Source: JAKQHY01 sp034429475 (GTDB lineage: Bacteria; Chloroflexota; Anaerolineae; B4-G1; SLSP01). From it: a stretch of 53,362 bases of DNA. The notes below the pieces were generated by a model. The model made no database searches. It saw only the letters and a program-made list of their open reading frames with translations, and was not told the DNA's origin. This document shows positions 40,985 through 49,934 of the stretch, one piece after another (position 1 is the first letter of the stretch; each line of letters opens with the position of its first letter). The translations under genes and the position numbers were made by a program. The DNA lies in the NCBI GenBank assembly GCA_034429475.1, contig DAOUGD010000335.1, positions 1-53,362 on the forward strand, given 5' to 3'.

Positions 40985-41025
40985 AATTATGCTTTATATA
41001 GGTCTTACACTTTAAGGAGAACTCT

Positions 41026-44000
41026 ATGCCAACCTACAAACCTTACACCAAACAGCACTTATCGTATGCGTTGCAGAAAATTGGCGACGCCGTCTATACG
41101 CCCATTGCCCCGCTGGACATTCACGCCTGGTGGTCGCAGGAGCCGTTGCCCTACACCGAGCGCACCACCGGCAAGCCGCTGACCCTGGCCGTCGGCGACA
41201 AGTGGGGCGATCTCTTCGACTGCGCGTGGTTCCACTTCACCGGCGTCGTGCCGGAAGCCGCCGCCGGGCAGCACGTCGTCCTGCTGCTCGACGTGAACGG
41301 CGAGATGTGCGTCTTCGACGCCGCCGGGACGCCCACGCGCGGCCTCACCTGCGTCACCTCCGGCTACGACTTCAGCCTGGGCCGCCCCGGCAAGCGCGTC
41401 CTCGAAGTGACGCCGTGCGCGCAGGGCGGCGAGGCGCTCGACGTGTGGGCCGACGCCGGCTGCAACGACCTCTTCGGCGAACTGCGCGGCGACGGCACGG
41501 TCAAGGAAGCCGCCGTCGCTGTCTGCAACGACGAGTTGCGCGCGCTGTACTACGACTTCGAGGTGCTGCTCGATTTTCTCTACACCCTGCCGGAAAAAAG
41601 CCCGCGCTACCAGCAAGTTCTCACCGGCCTCACCGACGTTGTCCACCTGCTCTATGCGATGACGCCGGAGACGCCCGCTCAGGCGCGCGCGCTCCTCGCG
41701 CCGCTGCTGGCGCAGCGCGGCGGCGATCCGGCGTTGCGCATCAGCGCGGTGGGGCACGCCCACATGGATCTGGCGTGGCTCTGGCCGCTCCGCGAGACGT
41801 ATCGCAAGGGCGCGCGCACCTTCGCCACCGCCATCGAGCTGTCGGATCGCTATCCCGACTACATTTTCGGGGCCAGTCAGCCGCAATACTTCCAGTGGAT
41901 GAAGGAACGCTATCCCGCGCTGTACGCCCGCATCAAGGAGAAAGTGCAGGCCGGTCGCCTGGAACCGCAGGGCGCGATGTGGGTGGAGGCCGATACCAAC
42001 ATTCCCGGCGGGGAGGCGCTGGTGCGCCAACTGCTGCACGGCAAGCGTTTCTTCAAAGAGGAATTTGGGGTGGACGTCCGCTATTTGTGGCTGCCGGACG
42101 TGTTCGGCTACAACGGCGCGCTGCCGCAACTGCTGCGGCTGGCGGACGTAGACTACTTCTCGACGCAGAAGCTCTCGTGGAGCCTCATCAACGCTTTCCC
42201 GCACCAGTCCTTCCACTGGCAGGGGATTGACGGGACGACGGTGTTGACCCACATGCTGCCGGAAGAGACCTACAACAGCGCCGCCGCCCCGCGCTCTGTG
42301 CGCAAAATCGAGGAGAATTACCACGACTCCGGCGTCTCTGACCGTGCGCTGTTGGTGTTTGGCGTCGGCGACGGCGGCGGCGGGCCGGGCGAGGAGCACC
42401 TTGAGCGGCTGGCGCGTCTCCAAAATCTGGCCGGCCTCAGCCCGGTGCAGCAGGAATCGGTGGCGGCTTTCCTGGAGGATTGGAAAAAGGACGCCGACCG
42501 CTTCCCCACCTGGGTCGGCGAACTCTACCTGGAGCGACACGAGGGCACGCTGACCACCGAAGCGCGCAACAAGTGGTACAACCGCAAGTTGGAACTGGCG
42601 CTGCGCGAGTTGGAGTGGCTGGCGGCCTGGGCGGCGCGCGTGGGCGCACCTTACCCGGCGGACTTCCTCACCCAGACCTGGCAGGAAGCGCTGCTCTACC
42701 AGTTCCACGACATCCTGCCCGGCTCCTCCATCAAGCGCGTCTACGACGAAAGCGTGGCGCGTTACGCCGAGATGTACGCCGCCGTCCAGTCCCACAGCGC
42801 CGAGGCGCAATCTGCATTGGCTGCTGTGGTGGACACTGTCGGGATGGAGCAGCCCGTCCTCGTCGCCAACGCGCTCTCGTGGGCGCGCGCGGAGTGGGTG
42901 CAGGCCGAGGGCCGCTGGCTGCACGTTACCGTCCCACCGCTGGGCTACACCGTGGTGGACGCCGTCACCCTGAGCGAAACCGTCACCCTGAGTGAAGCGA
43001 AGGGTCTCACCGCCACCGCCACGGCCCTCGAAAACGACCGCCTGCGCGTTACCTTCGCCCCCGACGGCAGCATTGTCTCCCTCTACGACAAAACCGCCGC
43101 CCGCGAAGTCATCCCGGCGGGCGAGGCTGCCAACCGCCTCTCGGTCTACAGCGACCTGGGCGACGCCTGGGACTTCCCGATGGACTACGCCGCGCAGACG
43201 CCCCAGACAATGGCGTTGGTCTCCGCGACGCCGCGCCTCGAGGGGCCGCGCGCGATTCTCACGCAGGTCTACCGCCTCGGCCACTCCGAACTCACGCAGG
43301 ACATTGTGCTCACAGCGGGCAGCGCCCGGTTGGACTTCGTCTCGCATCTGCGCTGGCGGGAGCCGCGCGCGATGCTGCGCGCCAGCTTCCCCGTCGCCAT
43401 CCACGCCGACGAAGCGACTTACGAAATCCAGTACGGGCACCTGCGGCGGCCCACGCACCGCAACACAACGTGGGATCTGGCGCGGGATGAGGTCGTCGCG
43501 CACAAGTGGGCCGACCTCTCGCAGGGCGACTACGGCGTGGCGCTGCTCAACGATTCCAAGTACGGGCACAAAATCAAGGGGCATACCCTGGATTTGAACT
43601 TGCTGCGCAGCGCACCGTACCCCGGCTCCGAGCTGGCCTATCCCAAGGACGTAAAGCCTGGCGAGCCAAACCACGGCTTCACCGACCAGTGCGACCACGT
43701 CTTCACCTACGCGCTGTATCCGCACCTCGGCGGCCCCGTGGAAGGCGGCGTGATTCAGGCCGGGTACGAACTCAACGTGCCGCTGCGCGTCGCATCGCTG
43801 TCGGTGCAACGTGGAGCAACCCCACGCGAAGCATCGTTCCTCACGGTGGATGTCCCCAACGTTGTTGTCGAAGCCGTCAAGCAGGCGGAAGATGGCGACG
43901 GCGTCATCGTGCGGCTCTACGAGGCGGCGCACCGGGCGACGCAGGCGGTCGTCCAGTGCGGCTTCCCCGTCTCGGCGGCGGAAGAGGTCAACCTGGTGGA

Positions 44001-44088
44001 GCGGACGCTCGGCCCGCTGCCGGTCGCGGAGGGCCGGATCGCGCTGGCGTTCCGCCCGTTTGAGATTAAGACAATACGTTTGCGCTAA
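41026..44088 (+). CDS. GH38 alpha-mannosidase
   Basis: This encodes 1020 residues, the normal size for bacterial GH38. An N-terminal beta domain (about 1-235) precedes the catalytic barrel: HAHMDLAWLWP (H244, H246, D248, zinc ligands), WLPDVFGYNGALPQ with nucleophile Asp358, and QFHDILPGSSI contributing another ligand. The C-terminal half is the beta-sandwich region (HLRRPTHRNTTWDLARDEVV, QGDYGVALLNDSKYGHKIKG). There is no signal peptide, so it would cleave alpha-mannosides in the cytoplasm after import. Residues 647-661 are encoded by an interspersed repeat (GTCACCCTGAGCGAAGCG type) in the linker. The RBS is AAGGAGAACTCT. It is the last gene of the plus-strand locus and is followed by a 17-bp-stem hairpin. 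Confidence 0.93.
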   Translation: MPTYKPYTKQHLSYALQKIGDAVYTPIAPLDIHAWWSQEPLPYTERTTGKPLTLAVGDKWGDLFDCAWFHFTGVVPEAAAGQHVVLLLDVNGEMCVFDAAGTPTRGLTCVTSGYDFSLGRPGKRVLEVTPCAQGGEALDVWADAGCNDLFGELRGDGTVKEAAVAVCNDELRALYYDFEVLLDFLYTLPEKSPRYQQVLTGLTDVVHLLYAMTPETPAQARALLAPLLAQRGGDPALRISAVGHAHMDLAWLWPLRETYRKGARTFATAIELSDRYPDYIFGASQPQYFQWMKERYPALYARIKEKVQAGRLEPQGAMWVEADTNIPGGEALVRQLLHGKRFFKEEFGVDVRYLWLPDVFGYNGALPQLLRLADVDYFSTQKLSWSLINAFPHQSFHWQGIDGTTVLTHMLPEETYNSAAAPRSVRKIEENYHDSGVSDRALLVFGVGDGGGGPGEEHLERLARLQNLAGLSPVQQESVAAFLEDWKKDADRFPTWVGELYLERHEGTLTTEARNKWYNRKLELALRELEWLAAWAARVGAPYPADFLTQTWQEALLYQFHDILPGSSIKRVYDESVARYAEMYAAVQSHSAEAQSALAAVVDTVGMEQPVLVANALSWARAEWVQAEGRWLHVTVPPLGYTVVDAVTLSETVTLSEAKGLTATATALENDRLRVTFAPDGSIVSLYDKTAAREVIPAGEAANRLSVYSDLGDAWDFPMDYAAQTPQTMALVSATPRLEGPRAILTQVYRLGHSELTQDIVLTAGSARLDFVSHLRWREPRAMLRASFPVAIHADEATYEIQYGHLRRPTHRNTTWDLARDEVVAHKWADLSQGDYGVALLNDSKYGHKIKGHTLDLNLLRSAPYPGSELAYPKDVKPGEPNHGFTDQCDHVFTYALYPHLGGPVEGGVIQAGYELNVPLRVASLSVQRGATPREASFLTVDVPNVVVEAVKQAEDGDGVIVRLYEAAHRATQAVVQCGFPVSAAEEVNLVERTLGPLPVAEGRIALAFRPFEIKTIRLR
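42964..43008 (+). repeat. Dispersed repeat embedded in frame in the GH38 gene
   Basis: GTCACCCTGAGCGAAACC is followed by GTCACCCTGAGTGAAGCGAA and GGGTCTC. This is one partial and one full copy of a repeat type that I know as intergenic in many environmental genomes. It adds 15 codons (VTLSETVTLSEAKGL) between the catalytic part and the following beta domain. Confidence 0.65.
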
Positions 44089-44102
44089 CCAGGGCAATGA
44101 AA

Positions 44103-44139
44103 GCAACCCGCCCGCGCAATCGTTGCGCGGGCGGGTTGC
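44103..44139. terminator. 17-bp perfect-stem terminator between convergent genes
   Basis: GCAACCCGCCCGCGCAA, TCG, TTGCGCGGGCGGGTTGC: a perfect 17-bp GC-rich stem with a 3-nt loop, 14 bp after the GH38 stop. It lies between convergent genes; on the minus strand it is followed by TTTCATT, so it may serve both directions. Confidence 0.8.
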
Positions 44140-44224
44140 TGCGAGTGCAGAAATAGCCGGAAATAGGGGATTCTTCAGTTTGAAAAAAAAAATGGTAAAC
44201 GGCATAACTCCTGTACTGAGACTT

Positions 44225-47200
44225 TTATAGTCTGGCCTTGCTCTGATCCCCCGCCATCGCCGCCGCTTCCTGCAAGTCCGGCGTGTCCAGCCCCTCACTG
44301 AACCAGGCGTAAATCTCGGCGACCAACTGCCGCGCCTCTGCGGGTCGTTCCGCCTGCCATAGCCGCGCCAGACTGAGGGCGGCGCGCAACTCCGGCGTGT
44401 GCGCCGCCTGTTGGCGGGCGATCTCTATCGCCCGGCGAAAGTACGCCTCGGCGGCGCTCCGGTCTGACGGCGCTTGCCGGAGCCACAGTTCCCCGTGCAG
44501 CCGATAAATCTGGGCCAGCCCGATGGCGATCCCCGGTTGGTCGGGCGCTTCTAAGACTTTTTGGGTGAGGGATAGGCCCGCCGCGATCTCGCCGGCGTGG
44601 AGGCAGGCTGCCGCCAGGCGGACGGTCCACAGGCCGCGTCCCATGGGTGTCCTGGCGGATTCCCACACCTGCATCCCGCGCCGGATCATGTCCAGGCTGG
44701 CCTCGGCCTGCGCGCTGCTCGGCCGGGCGTGGAGCGCCTGGACGTATCCCCCGACGGCCCAACTGTAGGCCAGGAAAACCGGCAGTTCCGTCGTCTGCCC
44801 CACGTGCAGCAACTCGTCGGCCAGGGCGCGCAGGGCCGGCCAATCCCCGCGCAGAACGGCCACTTCGCAGGCGAAGATGAGCGGGACGCCCTGGATCGCG
44901 GCGACTTTGAGCCGCCGCGCCCGGTGGAGCGCCTGGGTCGTCTGCGCCCAGGCCTGATCGAGGTAGCCGGAGACCGCCAGCGCAAACCCGAGCGATGCAC
45001 GACAAGTCACTTCCAGATCGTGTCCGGCTCGTGGCAGGATGGAGGGCTGCCCGATGGCGACGTAGATAGTCAGGGCCTCTTCCAGCCGTCGGCGCGCGCC
45101 GGGAAAATTCCCCTGGAACAGGCGGCTGTAACCTAGGATGCGGTAGGCGAGCGCCTGCGATAGGCCGGGCGATTCGCCTGCCAGCCCCAGGAGTTGCTCG
45201 CCCAGTTGCCCGGCTTGCGCAAATTCCCCCTGATTGAGCAGCCAATCCGCCTGCTCATAGAGCGCCAGCAGCAGGTCATCCTCGTCGTCGGACGCCGGAT
45301 AGGCGCCTGTGCGAGCGACCTGCTTCGCCCGCTCCGTCTCTTCCAACAACGCCAACGCCCGTTGGATGGCTTCCTGGCGCTCGGCCCCGCCCCAGCCGCC
45401 GGCCAGCAGAAAGGGCGCGCCGAGGGCCAGGCACAGGTGAATTTCCAGCCGGTTGCGCGCGGGGGTATGCGGCGCATCGGACAGCAGGGCCAGGCCGCGC
45501 CGGTAATGAGCGATGGCGACCTGCGGCGACGCCAGGTAGACCGCGCGCCGTCCGGCTTCCAGGTGATAGACGGCCGCTTTTTCCGGCAGTTCGCCGGCCT
45601 CGAAGTGGCGGGCCAACTCGGCGGCGTGACGGGCGCGCTCTTCCGGCAACCCGCCGTACAGTTCTTCCAGGGCCGCCCCCACTGCCGCGTGCCGTCGGGC
45701 GCGCTCCACCGGGTCCAACTGCTGGTACAGGTAGACTTGAAACAGGATGTGCCGGAAGCGGTAGCGCGTCAGCGCGCTTTCCCCCACCGGGCGCGCGCTT
45801 TCGCCCTGCACCAGCCGCCGCGCGCCGCGCCCCATCCCCAACGGGCCGCTCAACTCGCGCCGCAGCCCGGCGACGTCCACGCCATGCACGCGCGCCAGCA
45901 CCTCGGCGGTGAAGCTCTCGCCCTCCACGGCGGCGGTGGCGAGCCAATCGCGCCACGCCTCGGGCAGGCGCGCGATGCGCCCGGCGATGGCCGCTTCCAC
46001 CCGCTCCGGCATGTGCTCCCAGTTCAGCGTGGGACTGGTCTCCCACCGCCCGTCGGCGGCGCGTTGCAGGTCGTGGTGGGCTTGCAGGCTGCGGAGCAGT
46101 TCGATGGTGAAGAGGGGGTTGCCGCCGGTGCGCCGCGCCAGGGCCGCGCAAAACGCCGCGTCCAGCCGGTGGGGATGGAGGAGGGGGTCTTGTTCCAGAA
46201 ACGCGGCGACGAAAGCCTGCTCATCCACCTGATCCAGGTCTACGCGGATGTCGCCGCCGTAGCGCTGCAATTCGGTCACGATGCCCAGGAGCGGATGCGG
46301 CCCTGCCCCCGCCTGGACGCCAACATCTCCGGGCCGGTAGGCCGCCACGAGCAAGACCCGGCTGTGGACGAAGCGCCGCGCTATATGAAAGAGCAGCGCG
46401 GCGCTGCTCGCGTCACTCCATTGCAGGTCATCCACCAGCAACACCAGCGGGCGCTGCCGATGCAGGGCGGTGAACAGCCGCGCCGTCTCTTCAAACAGCC
46501 GATCCGTTTCCAGGCCGCCAGGGATGGCGGAGGACGCCGCGCCGTCACGGAGCCGGGCTTGCCAGGTGGTCAGCGGGCGCGCGTTCGCGCCGGCGGGCAG
46601 CACCCATTGCATCAACGCGGCGCGGTTGACGACGCGCTCCAGCAGCACGGGGGCGTTTTCAACCAACGCCTGGGCAATCTGGGGCGCGGCCTGCCGCAGG
46701 CGTTCCTGGCCTTCCGGGGGGAGCTGCTCTGCCCAGGGGAGCGCGTCCCATTCCCCGGCCAGCATTTGCACGCACTCGATGAACGGCTGGTAGGGCTGGC
46801 CCATCCCGGCGTAGGCGTCGCAGCGCCCGCCCACGACGAGGAGAGCGGGATGGCGGGCTAACGCCTGGCGCGCAAAGGCGTTTAACAAGGCCGTTTTTCC
46901 GCTGCCGGCCTCGCCTGTGACCCACATCGTCTGCCCTTGCCCGGCCAGGATACGCTCCAGGGCTGCGGAAAGCCGCGCCAGCTCGCGCTCGCGGGCCACG
47001 AAGGGGGCGGCAGGGGCGGCTTCTTCGGCGTCCGCCATCCCGTGTTCTTGTTGGATGCGCCGGTAAAGCGCGGTGGTGGCCGCGCCGGGTGCGATTCCCA
47101 AGTCGCGCAGCGCTCGACGACACGTCGCGTAGTGGGCCAGCGCCGCGGCGGGTTCTCCGTGGGCCGCCAACGCGCGCATGACGCTCCGGTGCGCGTCCTC

Positions 47201-47809
47201 ATCCCAGGGTTGGAAGTCCAGAATGGCGCGGTACGCTTTCGCCGCTTGTGCGTGATCGCCGGCGGCTTCCTGCGCGGCTCCCAACAGGCGCAGCAGAGAC
47301 ACGCGCTGGCGTTCCAGGTGCTCGCGCGCGCGCAGTGCCCAACTCTCGAAGTCCAGGCTGTCGCCCAGGTTGAAGCCTTGCATGAAGTCTCCCCGGTAGA
47401 GCGCCAACGCGGCTTGCAGGGCGGCCACTGGCGGCGCGTCGCCCTGACGACTCGCGGCCTCGCACGCGGCGGTCTGCTGCCGGAACGCCGTCACGTCCAC
47501 CCAGACGTTGGCGTCGGGGTTCAGTTGGACGCGGGAACGTTCGATCAGCAAGAAAGGAACTGTCGCCTGCCGGTCGCGCAACGCGGCGCGCAGGTTCGAG
47601 AGGGCGAAGCGCAGCGCGCTCAGCGCGTCCGCGTCGGGGCGCTCCGGCCAGAGCAGCTCCGCGAGGAACTGGCGAGGGTGGGGGGAGGCGGCTTCCACGG
47701 CGAGGTAGGCCAGCAGCGCGCTGGCTTTCCCCGCTTCCAGGGGCAGGGGCGGCCCATCGTTCAGGCGGAATTCCACGTTCCCCAGGAGGTGGATGGTTAG
47801 TTTGTCCAG
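44225..47809 (-). CDS. BTAD-AAA-TPR transcriptional regulator (SARP/MalT-like), probable CTG start
   Basis: This encodes 1194 residues if started at CTG 47809. Residues 1-95 are a winged-helix-like, OmpR-type DNA-binding region as in SARP proteins (LTIHLLGNVEFRLND, LAELLWPERPDADALSALRF). Residues about 105-260 are the bacterial activator domain (LYRGDFMQGFNLGDSLDFES, YRAILDFQPWDEDAHRSVMR). An AAA/STAND ATPase follows (Walker A GEAGSGKT near 298; LVLLVDDLQWSDASS), then TPR-type helices from about 750 to the end. The CTG has AAAGGAG 6 nt upstream and restores the usual SARP N-terminus; the first in-frame ATG/GTG/TTG would be a GTG at 47776, which cuts into that strand. It has its own promoter at 47873-47900. 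It may control neighbouring catabolic genes; the target is unknown. Confidence 0.85.
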   Translation of the reverse strand: MDKLTIHLLGNVEFRLNDGPPLPLEAGKASALLAYLAVEAASPHPRQFLAELLWPERPDADALSALRFALSNLRAALRDRQATVPFLLIERSRVQLNPDANVWVDVTAFRQQTAACEAASRQGDAPPVAALQAALALYRGDFMQGFNLGDSLDFESWALRAREHLERQRVSLLRLLGAAQEAAGDHAQAAKAYRAILDFQPWDEDAHRSVMRALAAHGEPAAALAHYATCRRALRDLGIAPGAATTALYRRIQQEHGMADAEEAAPAAPFVARERELARLSAALERILAGQGQTMWVTGEAGSGKTALLNAFARQALARHPALLVVGGRCDAYAGMGQPYQPFIECVQMLAGEWDALPWAEQLPPEGQERLRQAAPQIAQALVENAPVLLERVVNRAALMQWVLPAGANARPLTTWQARLRDGAASSAIPGGLETDRLFEETARLFTALHRQRPLVLLVDDLQWSDASSAALLFHIARRFVHSRVLLVAAYRPGDVGVQAGAGPHPLLGIVTELQRYGGDIRVDLDQVDEQAFVAAFLEQDPLLHPHRLDAAFCAALARRTGGNPLFTIELLRSLQAHHDLQRAADGRWETSPTLNWEHMPERVEAAIAGRIARLPEAWRDWLATAAVEGESFTAEVLARVHGVDVAGLRRELSGPLGMGRGARRLVQGESARPVGESALTRYRFRHILFQVYLYQQLDPVERARRHAAVGAALEELYGGLPEERARHAAELARHFEAGELPEKAAVYHLEAGRRAVYLASPQVAIAHYRRGLALLSDAPHTPARNRLEIHLCLALGAPFLLAGGWGGAERQEAIQRALALLEETERAKQVARTGAYPASDDEDDLLLALYEQADWLLNQGEFAQAGQLGEQLLGLAGESPGLSQALAYRILGYSRLFQGNFPGARRRLEEALTIYVAIGQPSILPRAGHDLEVTCRASLGFALAVSGYLDQAWAQTTQALHRARRLKVAAIQGVPLIFACEVAVLRGDWPALRALADELLHVGQTTELPVFLAYSWAVGGYVQALHARPSSAQAEASLDMIRRGMQVWESARTPMGRGLWTVRLAAACLHAGEIAAGLSLTQKVLEAPDQPGIAIGLAQIYRLHGELWLRQAPSDRSAAEAYFRRAIEIARQQAAHTPELRAALSLARLWQAERPAEARQLVAEIYAWFSEGLDTPDLQEAAAMAGDQSKARL

Positions 47810-47872
47810 AGTTGTCTCCTTTGTTGAGTCGAGGGTTGAAGGGTTGGCGGTGAGTTTTCGGTGGTGGGTTTT

Positions 47873-47900
47873 ATTATAAGCCCGGAGGGGAGAGGCTCAA
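47873..47900 (-). promoter_or_regulatory. Promoter of the BTAD regulator
   Basis: On the minus strand TTGAGC (47895-47900), 16 bp and TATAAT (47873-47878) predict a start near 47866 and a leader of about 57 nt before the CTG codon. Confidence 0.6.
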
Positions 47901-47949
47901 AGGCGCGCTGAGAGGGACGCCGGTGGAAATGCAATCCCCGTTTTTGTCG

Positions 47950-47977
47950 TTGCGCGGCGGGAACTTGTGAGTAGAAT
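47950..47977 (+). promoter_or_regulatory. Possible promoter of the broken restriction-modification gene
   Basis: TTGCGC (47950-47955), 16 bp and TAGAAT (47972-47977). Downstream lie a CACCGCAGAGATGCGGAGAT repeat fragment and an 8-bp repeat (GACTATCC, GACTATCG, GACTCTCA; 48050-48073) before the ATG at 48090. Confidence 0.4.
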
Positions 47978-48089
47978 GGAAGTCATACGCGGGACTACCC
48001 GACAATGAGAATTTTTCACCGCAGAGATGCGGAGATGCAGCGTTTTTTCGACTATCCGACTATCGGACTCTCAGACCAAAGGAGTCATC

Positions 48090-48308
48090 ATGCCCATCCC
48101 CCAAACCGTCTTAGACTTGATCCAACGCTTTGCGGACAACGAAGCGGCCTATCGCGCCGCGCAGTATAACGAGGCGCAGGTACGCGAGGAGTTCATCACG
48201 CCGTTCTTCGCCGCGCTTGGGTGGGATGTGTACAACCAAAAGGGCGCGAGTGAGAAGTACAAAGAGGTCGTCCACGAGGCGGCGGGACGACCAAAACAGA
48301 TGAATTAA
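48090..48308 (+). pseudogene. N-terminal remnant of a type I/IIG-like restriction-modification gene
   Basis: After AAAGGAG the frame reads PIPQTVLDLIQRFADNEAAY and then QYNEAQVREEFITPFFAALG WDVYNQKGASEKYKEVVHE. This is the standard beginning of large Eco57I-like restriction/methyltransferase proteins, whose nuclease core should follow at once. Instead similarity stops at about 48276 and the frame ends after seven unrelated codons (AGRPKQMN). C-terminal fragments of the same protein type are found 2 kb downstream at about 50250-50402, so the gene was interrupted and most of it lost. Confidence 0.75.
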
Positions 48309-48332
48309 ATTTCTTGATGGAGGAATCTGACT

Positions 48333-48971
48333 ATGCCTAGTGAGCTTGAAACAAACGCCTGTATCCCAGAATTGATCCGCCCAGATGGATTTAACATTGC
48401 TTCTGTGCTGCTGTATGGCCTAACACCCATCCACGTTCAAAAAGCAATGGAGAGTTTTGTGGACTTTTTGGGGTTTCTCAATCAACAACTTTATTCAAAG
48501 GGACTGCCCAGGTTGGAGAATTTCCTGATGCCGGCAAACTTTAGCAGCATTGTTGGCGAATTTATGAACCTTAGCATTCCCCAATATTGCCCTGGGTTAG
48601 TGAAAAATCGTTATCATAACGGACATCCCGATTTGATTCCGGCGAACATGTTCCCAAACGATCGGGCGCAATATACGAATGAAGGCATTGAAGTGAAAGG
48701 GTCACGCCATAGTGGAGGTTGGCAAGGGCATAACCCCGAGGCGGTTTGGTTGATGGTGTTCTATTTTGACAGTAATACGCCTAATGATGTGCAAAAGAAA
48801 GTTGGCCCGAAGCCGTTTCGTTTTATCGCAGTCTATGCCGCACACCTGAACAAAGAAGATTGGAACTTTTCAGGACGTTCAGCTACCAGCCGCCGGACGA
48901 TCACCGCCAGTGTAAATCAACAGGGGGTTGAGAAGCTACGGGCCAATTGGATTTACCGGTCAGACCAATGA
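48333..48971 (+). CDS. Probable type II restriction endonuclease (PD-(D/E)xK)
   Basis: This encodes 212 residues. The nuclease motif is visible as HPDLIPANMF followed about 20 residues later by NEGIEVKGSRHSGGWQGHNP: PD plus ExK with the adjoining Ser, as in many type II enzymes. The protein is cytoplasmic and of normal size. It converges with the DNA methyltransferase gene, their 3' ends overlapping by 12 bp, and both are less GC-rich than neighbouring genes. The pair forms a restriction-modification unit; recognition sequence unknown. Ribosome site GGAGGA, 9 nt upstream. It sits inside the remains of an older restriction-modification gene. Confidence 0.75.
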   Translation: MPSELETNACIPELIRPDGFNIASVLLYGLTPIHVQKAMESFVDFLGFLNQQLYSKGLPRLENFLMPANFSSIVGEFMNLSIPQYCPGLVKNRYHNGHPDLIPANMFPNDRAQYTNEGIEVKGSRHSGGWQGHNPEAVWLMVFYFDSNTPNDVQKKVGPKPFRFIAVYAAHLNKEDWNFSGRSATSRRTITASVNQQGVEKLRANWIYRSDQ

Positions 48972-49934
48972 AAGACTTAATTGTGTTTCTCTGGTAGCCA
49001 TTTGAGCTAACTCAGGGATAGCAGCCAGACTCATCGTGTAATAGTCCGTGTGGCGTTCGACGCCGATGGCATGGTATCCTATGGCTTCGGCGGCCGCAAT
49101 GGTGGAACCGGATCCCATAAAGGGATCAAGTAAAATGCCTTCCCCCAGAGGCAAAGCGGCATAGACCACCTGACGCAGAAAAGATTGTGGTTTCAAACTA
49201 GGATGGTTGGCGATTTGACGCTCTGCCTGGGGGGTTCGCTCACTTTCGATGACATCTTCAAAAGGGTTCCCGTCAGGTTTGCGCCGTAGCCCGCCGGTCT
49301 GAAATTCCCGCAAACATTCACCTACGGTCATCCCCGCCGGGATAGGCTTGCGAAAAATGCCCCAGGGTTCATAGCAGCCCCTGGGCATGGTGCAGACATC
49401 GGGAAATTCGCTCTCGGCATTTTTGGGTCGGTCGCCGCCCCGCAAGGTTCTGACCAGGCGAATGAGCTGGCCCCGAAATTCAAAACCGACGTCGCTAATC
49501 GCGGTGAAGACAATTTGTGAAAGGAGAGCATTGGAAGCAAGGATAACATGTCCGCCAGGGCGCAAGCCCCTTAACACCAACCCCGCCCATTCAGAAAAAT
49601 ACTGACGGATACGTGACTTTTCCTCTGGACTGAATGCGGTAAAACGAGGCAATGGCGCGCGTTCATGCCCATCAAAAGCAGGGGGGATGCGCCAGATGCC
49701 GCCATTGCCGTTGGCGCGTTTTTCTAGTTGGTCAGGATCATATTCTTTGACGCCATAAGGGGGATCAGTGACGACCGCATGGAGAGAAGCTTCGGGGATG
49801 CGCCGCAACCACTCAAAGCAATCGGCGCAGAGAATGAGAGAGTTATCAAAAAAGTGATACGGATAATCCAAGCGATAAGGCGCGAAACTGTAGGCGCTGT
49901 TGCCGCCTGATTGTAGGTCCCTAGACTTGTTCAT
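48960..49934 (-). CDS. Site-specific DNA methyltransferase (beta-class, DPPY first)
   Basis: This encodes 324 residues. Motif IV is TDPPYGVKEYD near residue 60; the AdoMet-binding motif LLDPFMGSGSTIAAAEAIGY lies near 278, after the target-recognition region, so the order is that of beta-class N6-adenine/N4-cytosine methyltransferases. HPSLKPQSFLRQV is the conserved motif X area. It should protect the host from the converging endonuclease. The ATG at 49934 follows GGGGGAGACGG and lies inside the 3' end of the Phd-like gene (14-nt overlap), implying co-transcription and translational coupling with it. Confidence 0.88.
   Translation of the reverse strand: MNKSRDLQSGGNSAYSFAPYRLDYPYHFFDNSLILCADCFEWLRRIPEASLHAVVTDPPYGVKEYDPDQLEKRANGNGGIWRIPPAFDGHERAPLPRFTAFSPEEKSRIRQYFSEWAGLVLRGLRPGGHVILASNALLSQIVFTAISDVGFEFRGQLIRLVRTLRGGDRPKNAESEFPDVCTMPRGCYEPWGIFRKPIPAGMTVGECLREFQTGGLRRKPDGNPFEDVIESERTPQAERQIANHPSLKPQSFLRQVVYAALPLGEGILLDPFMGSGSTIAAAEAIGYHAIGVERHTDYYTMSLAAIPELAQMATRETQLSLSLV

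Noticed and set aside
48027..48089. Upstream start for the restriction-modification remnant
   Set aside because: The 21 extra codons come from dispersed and 8-bp repeats, and AAAGGAG directly precedes the ATG at 48090.
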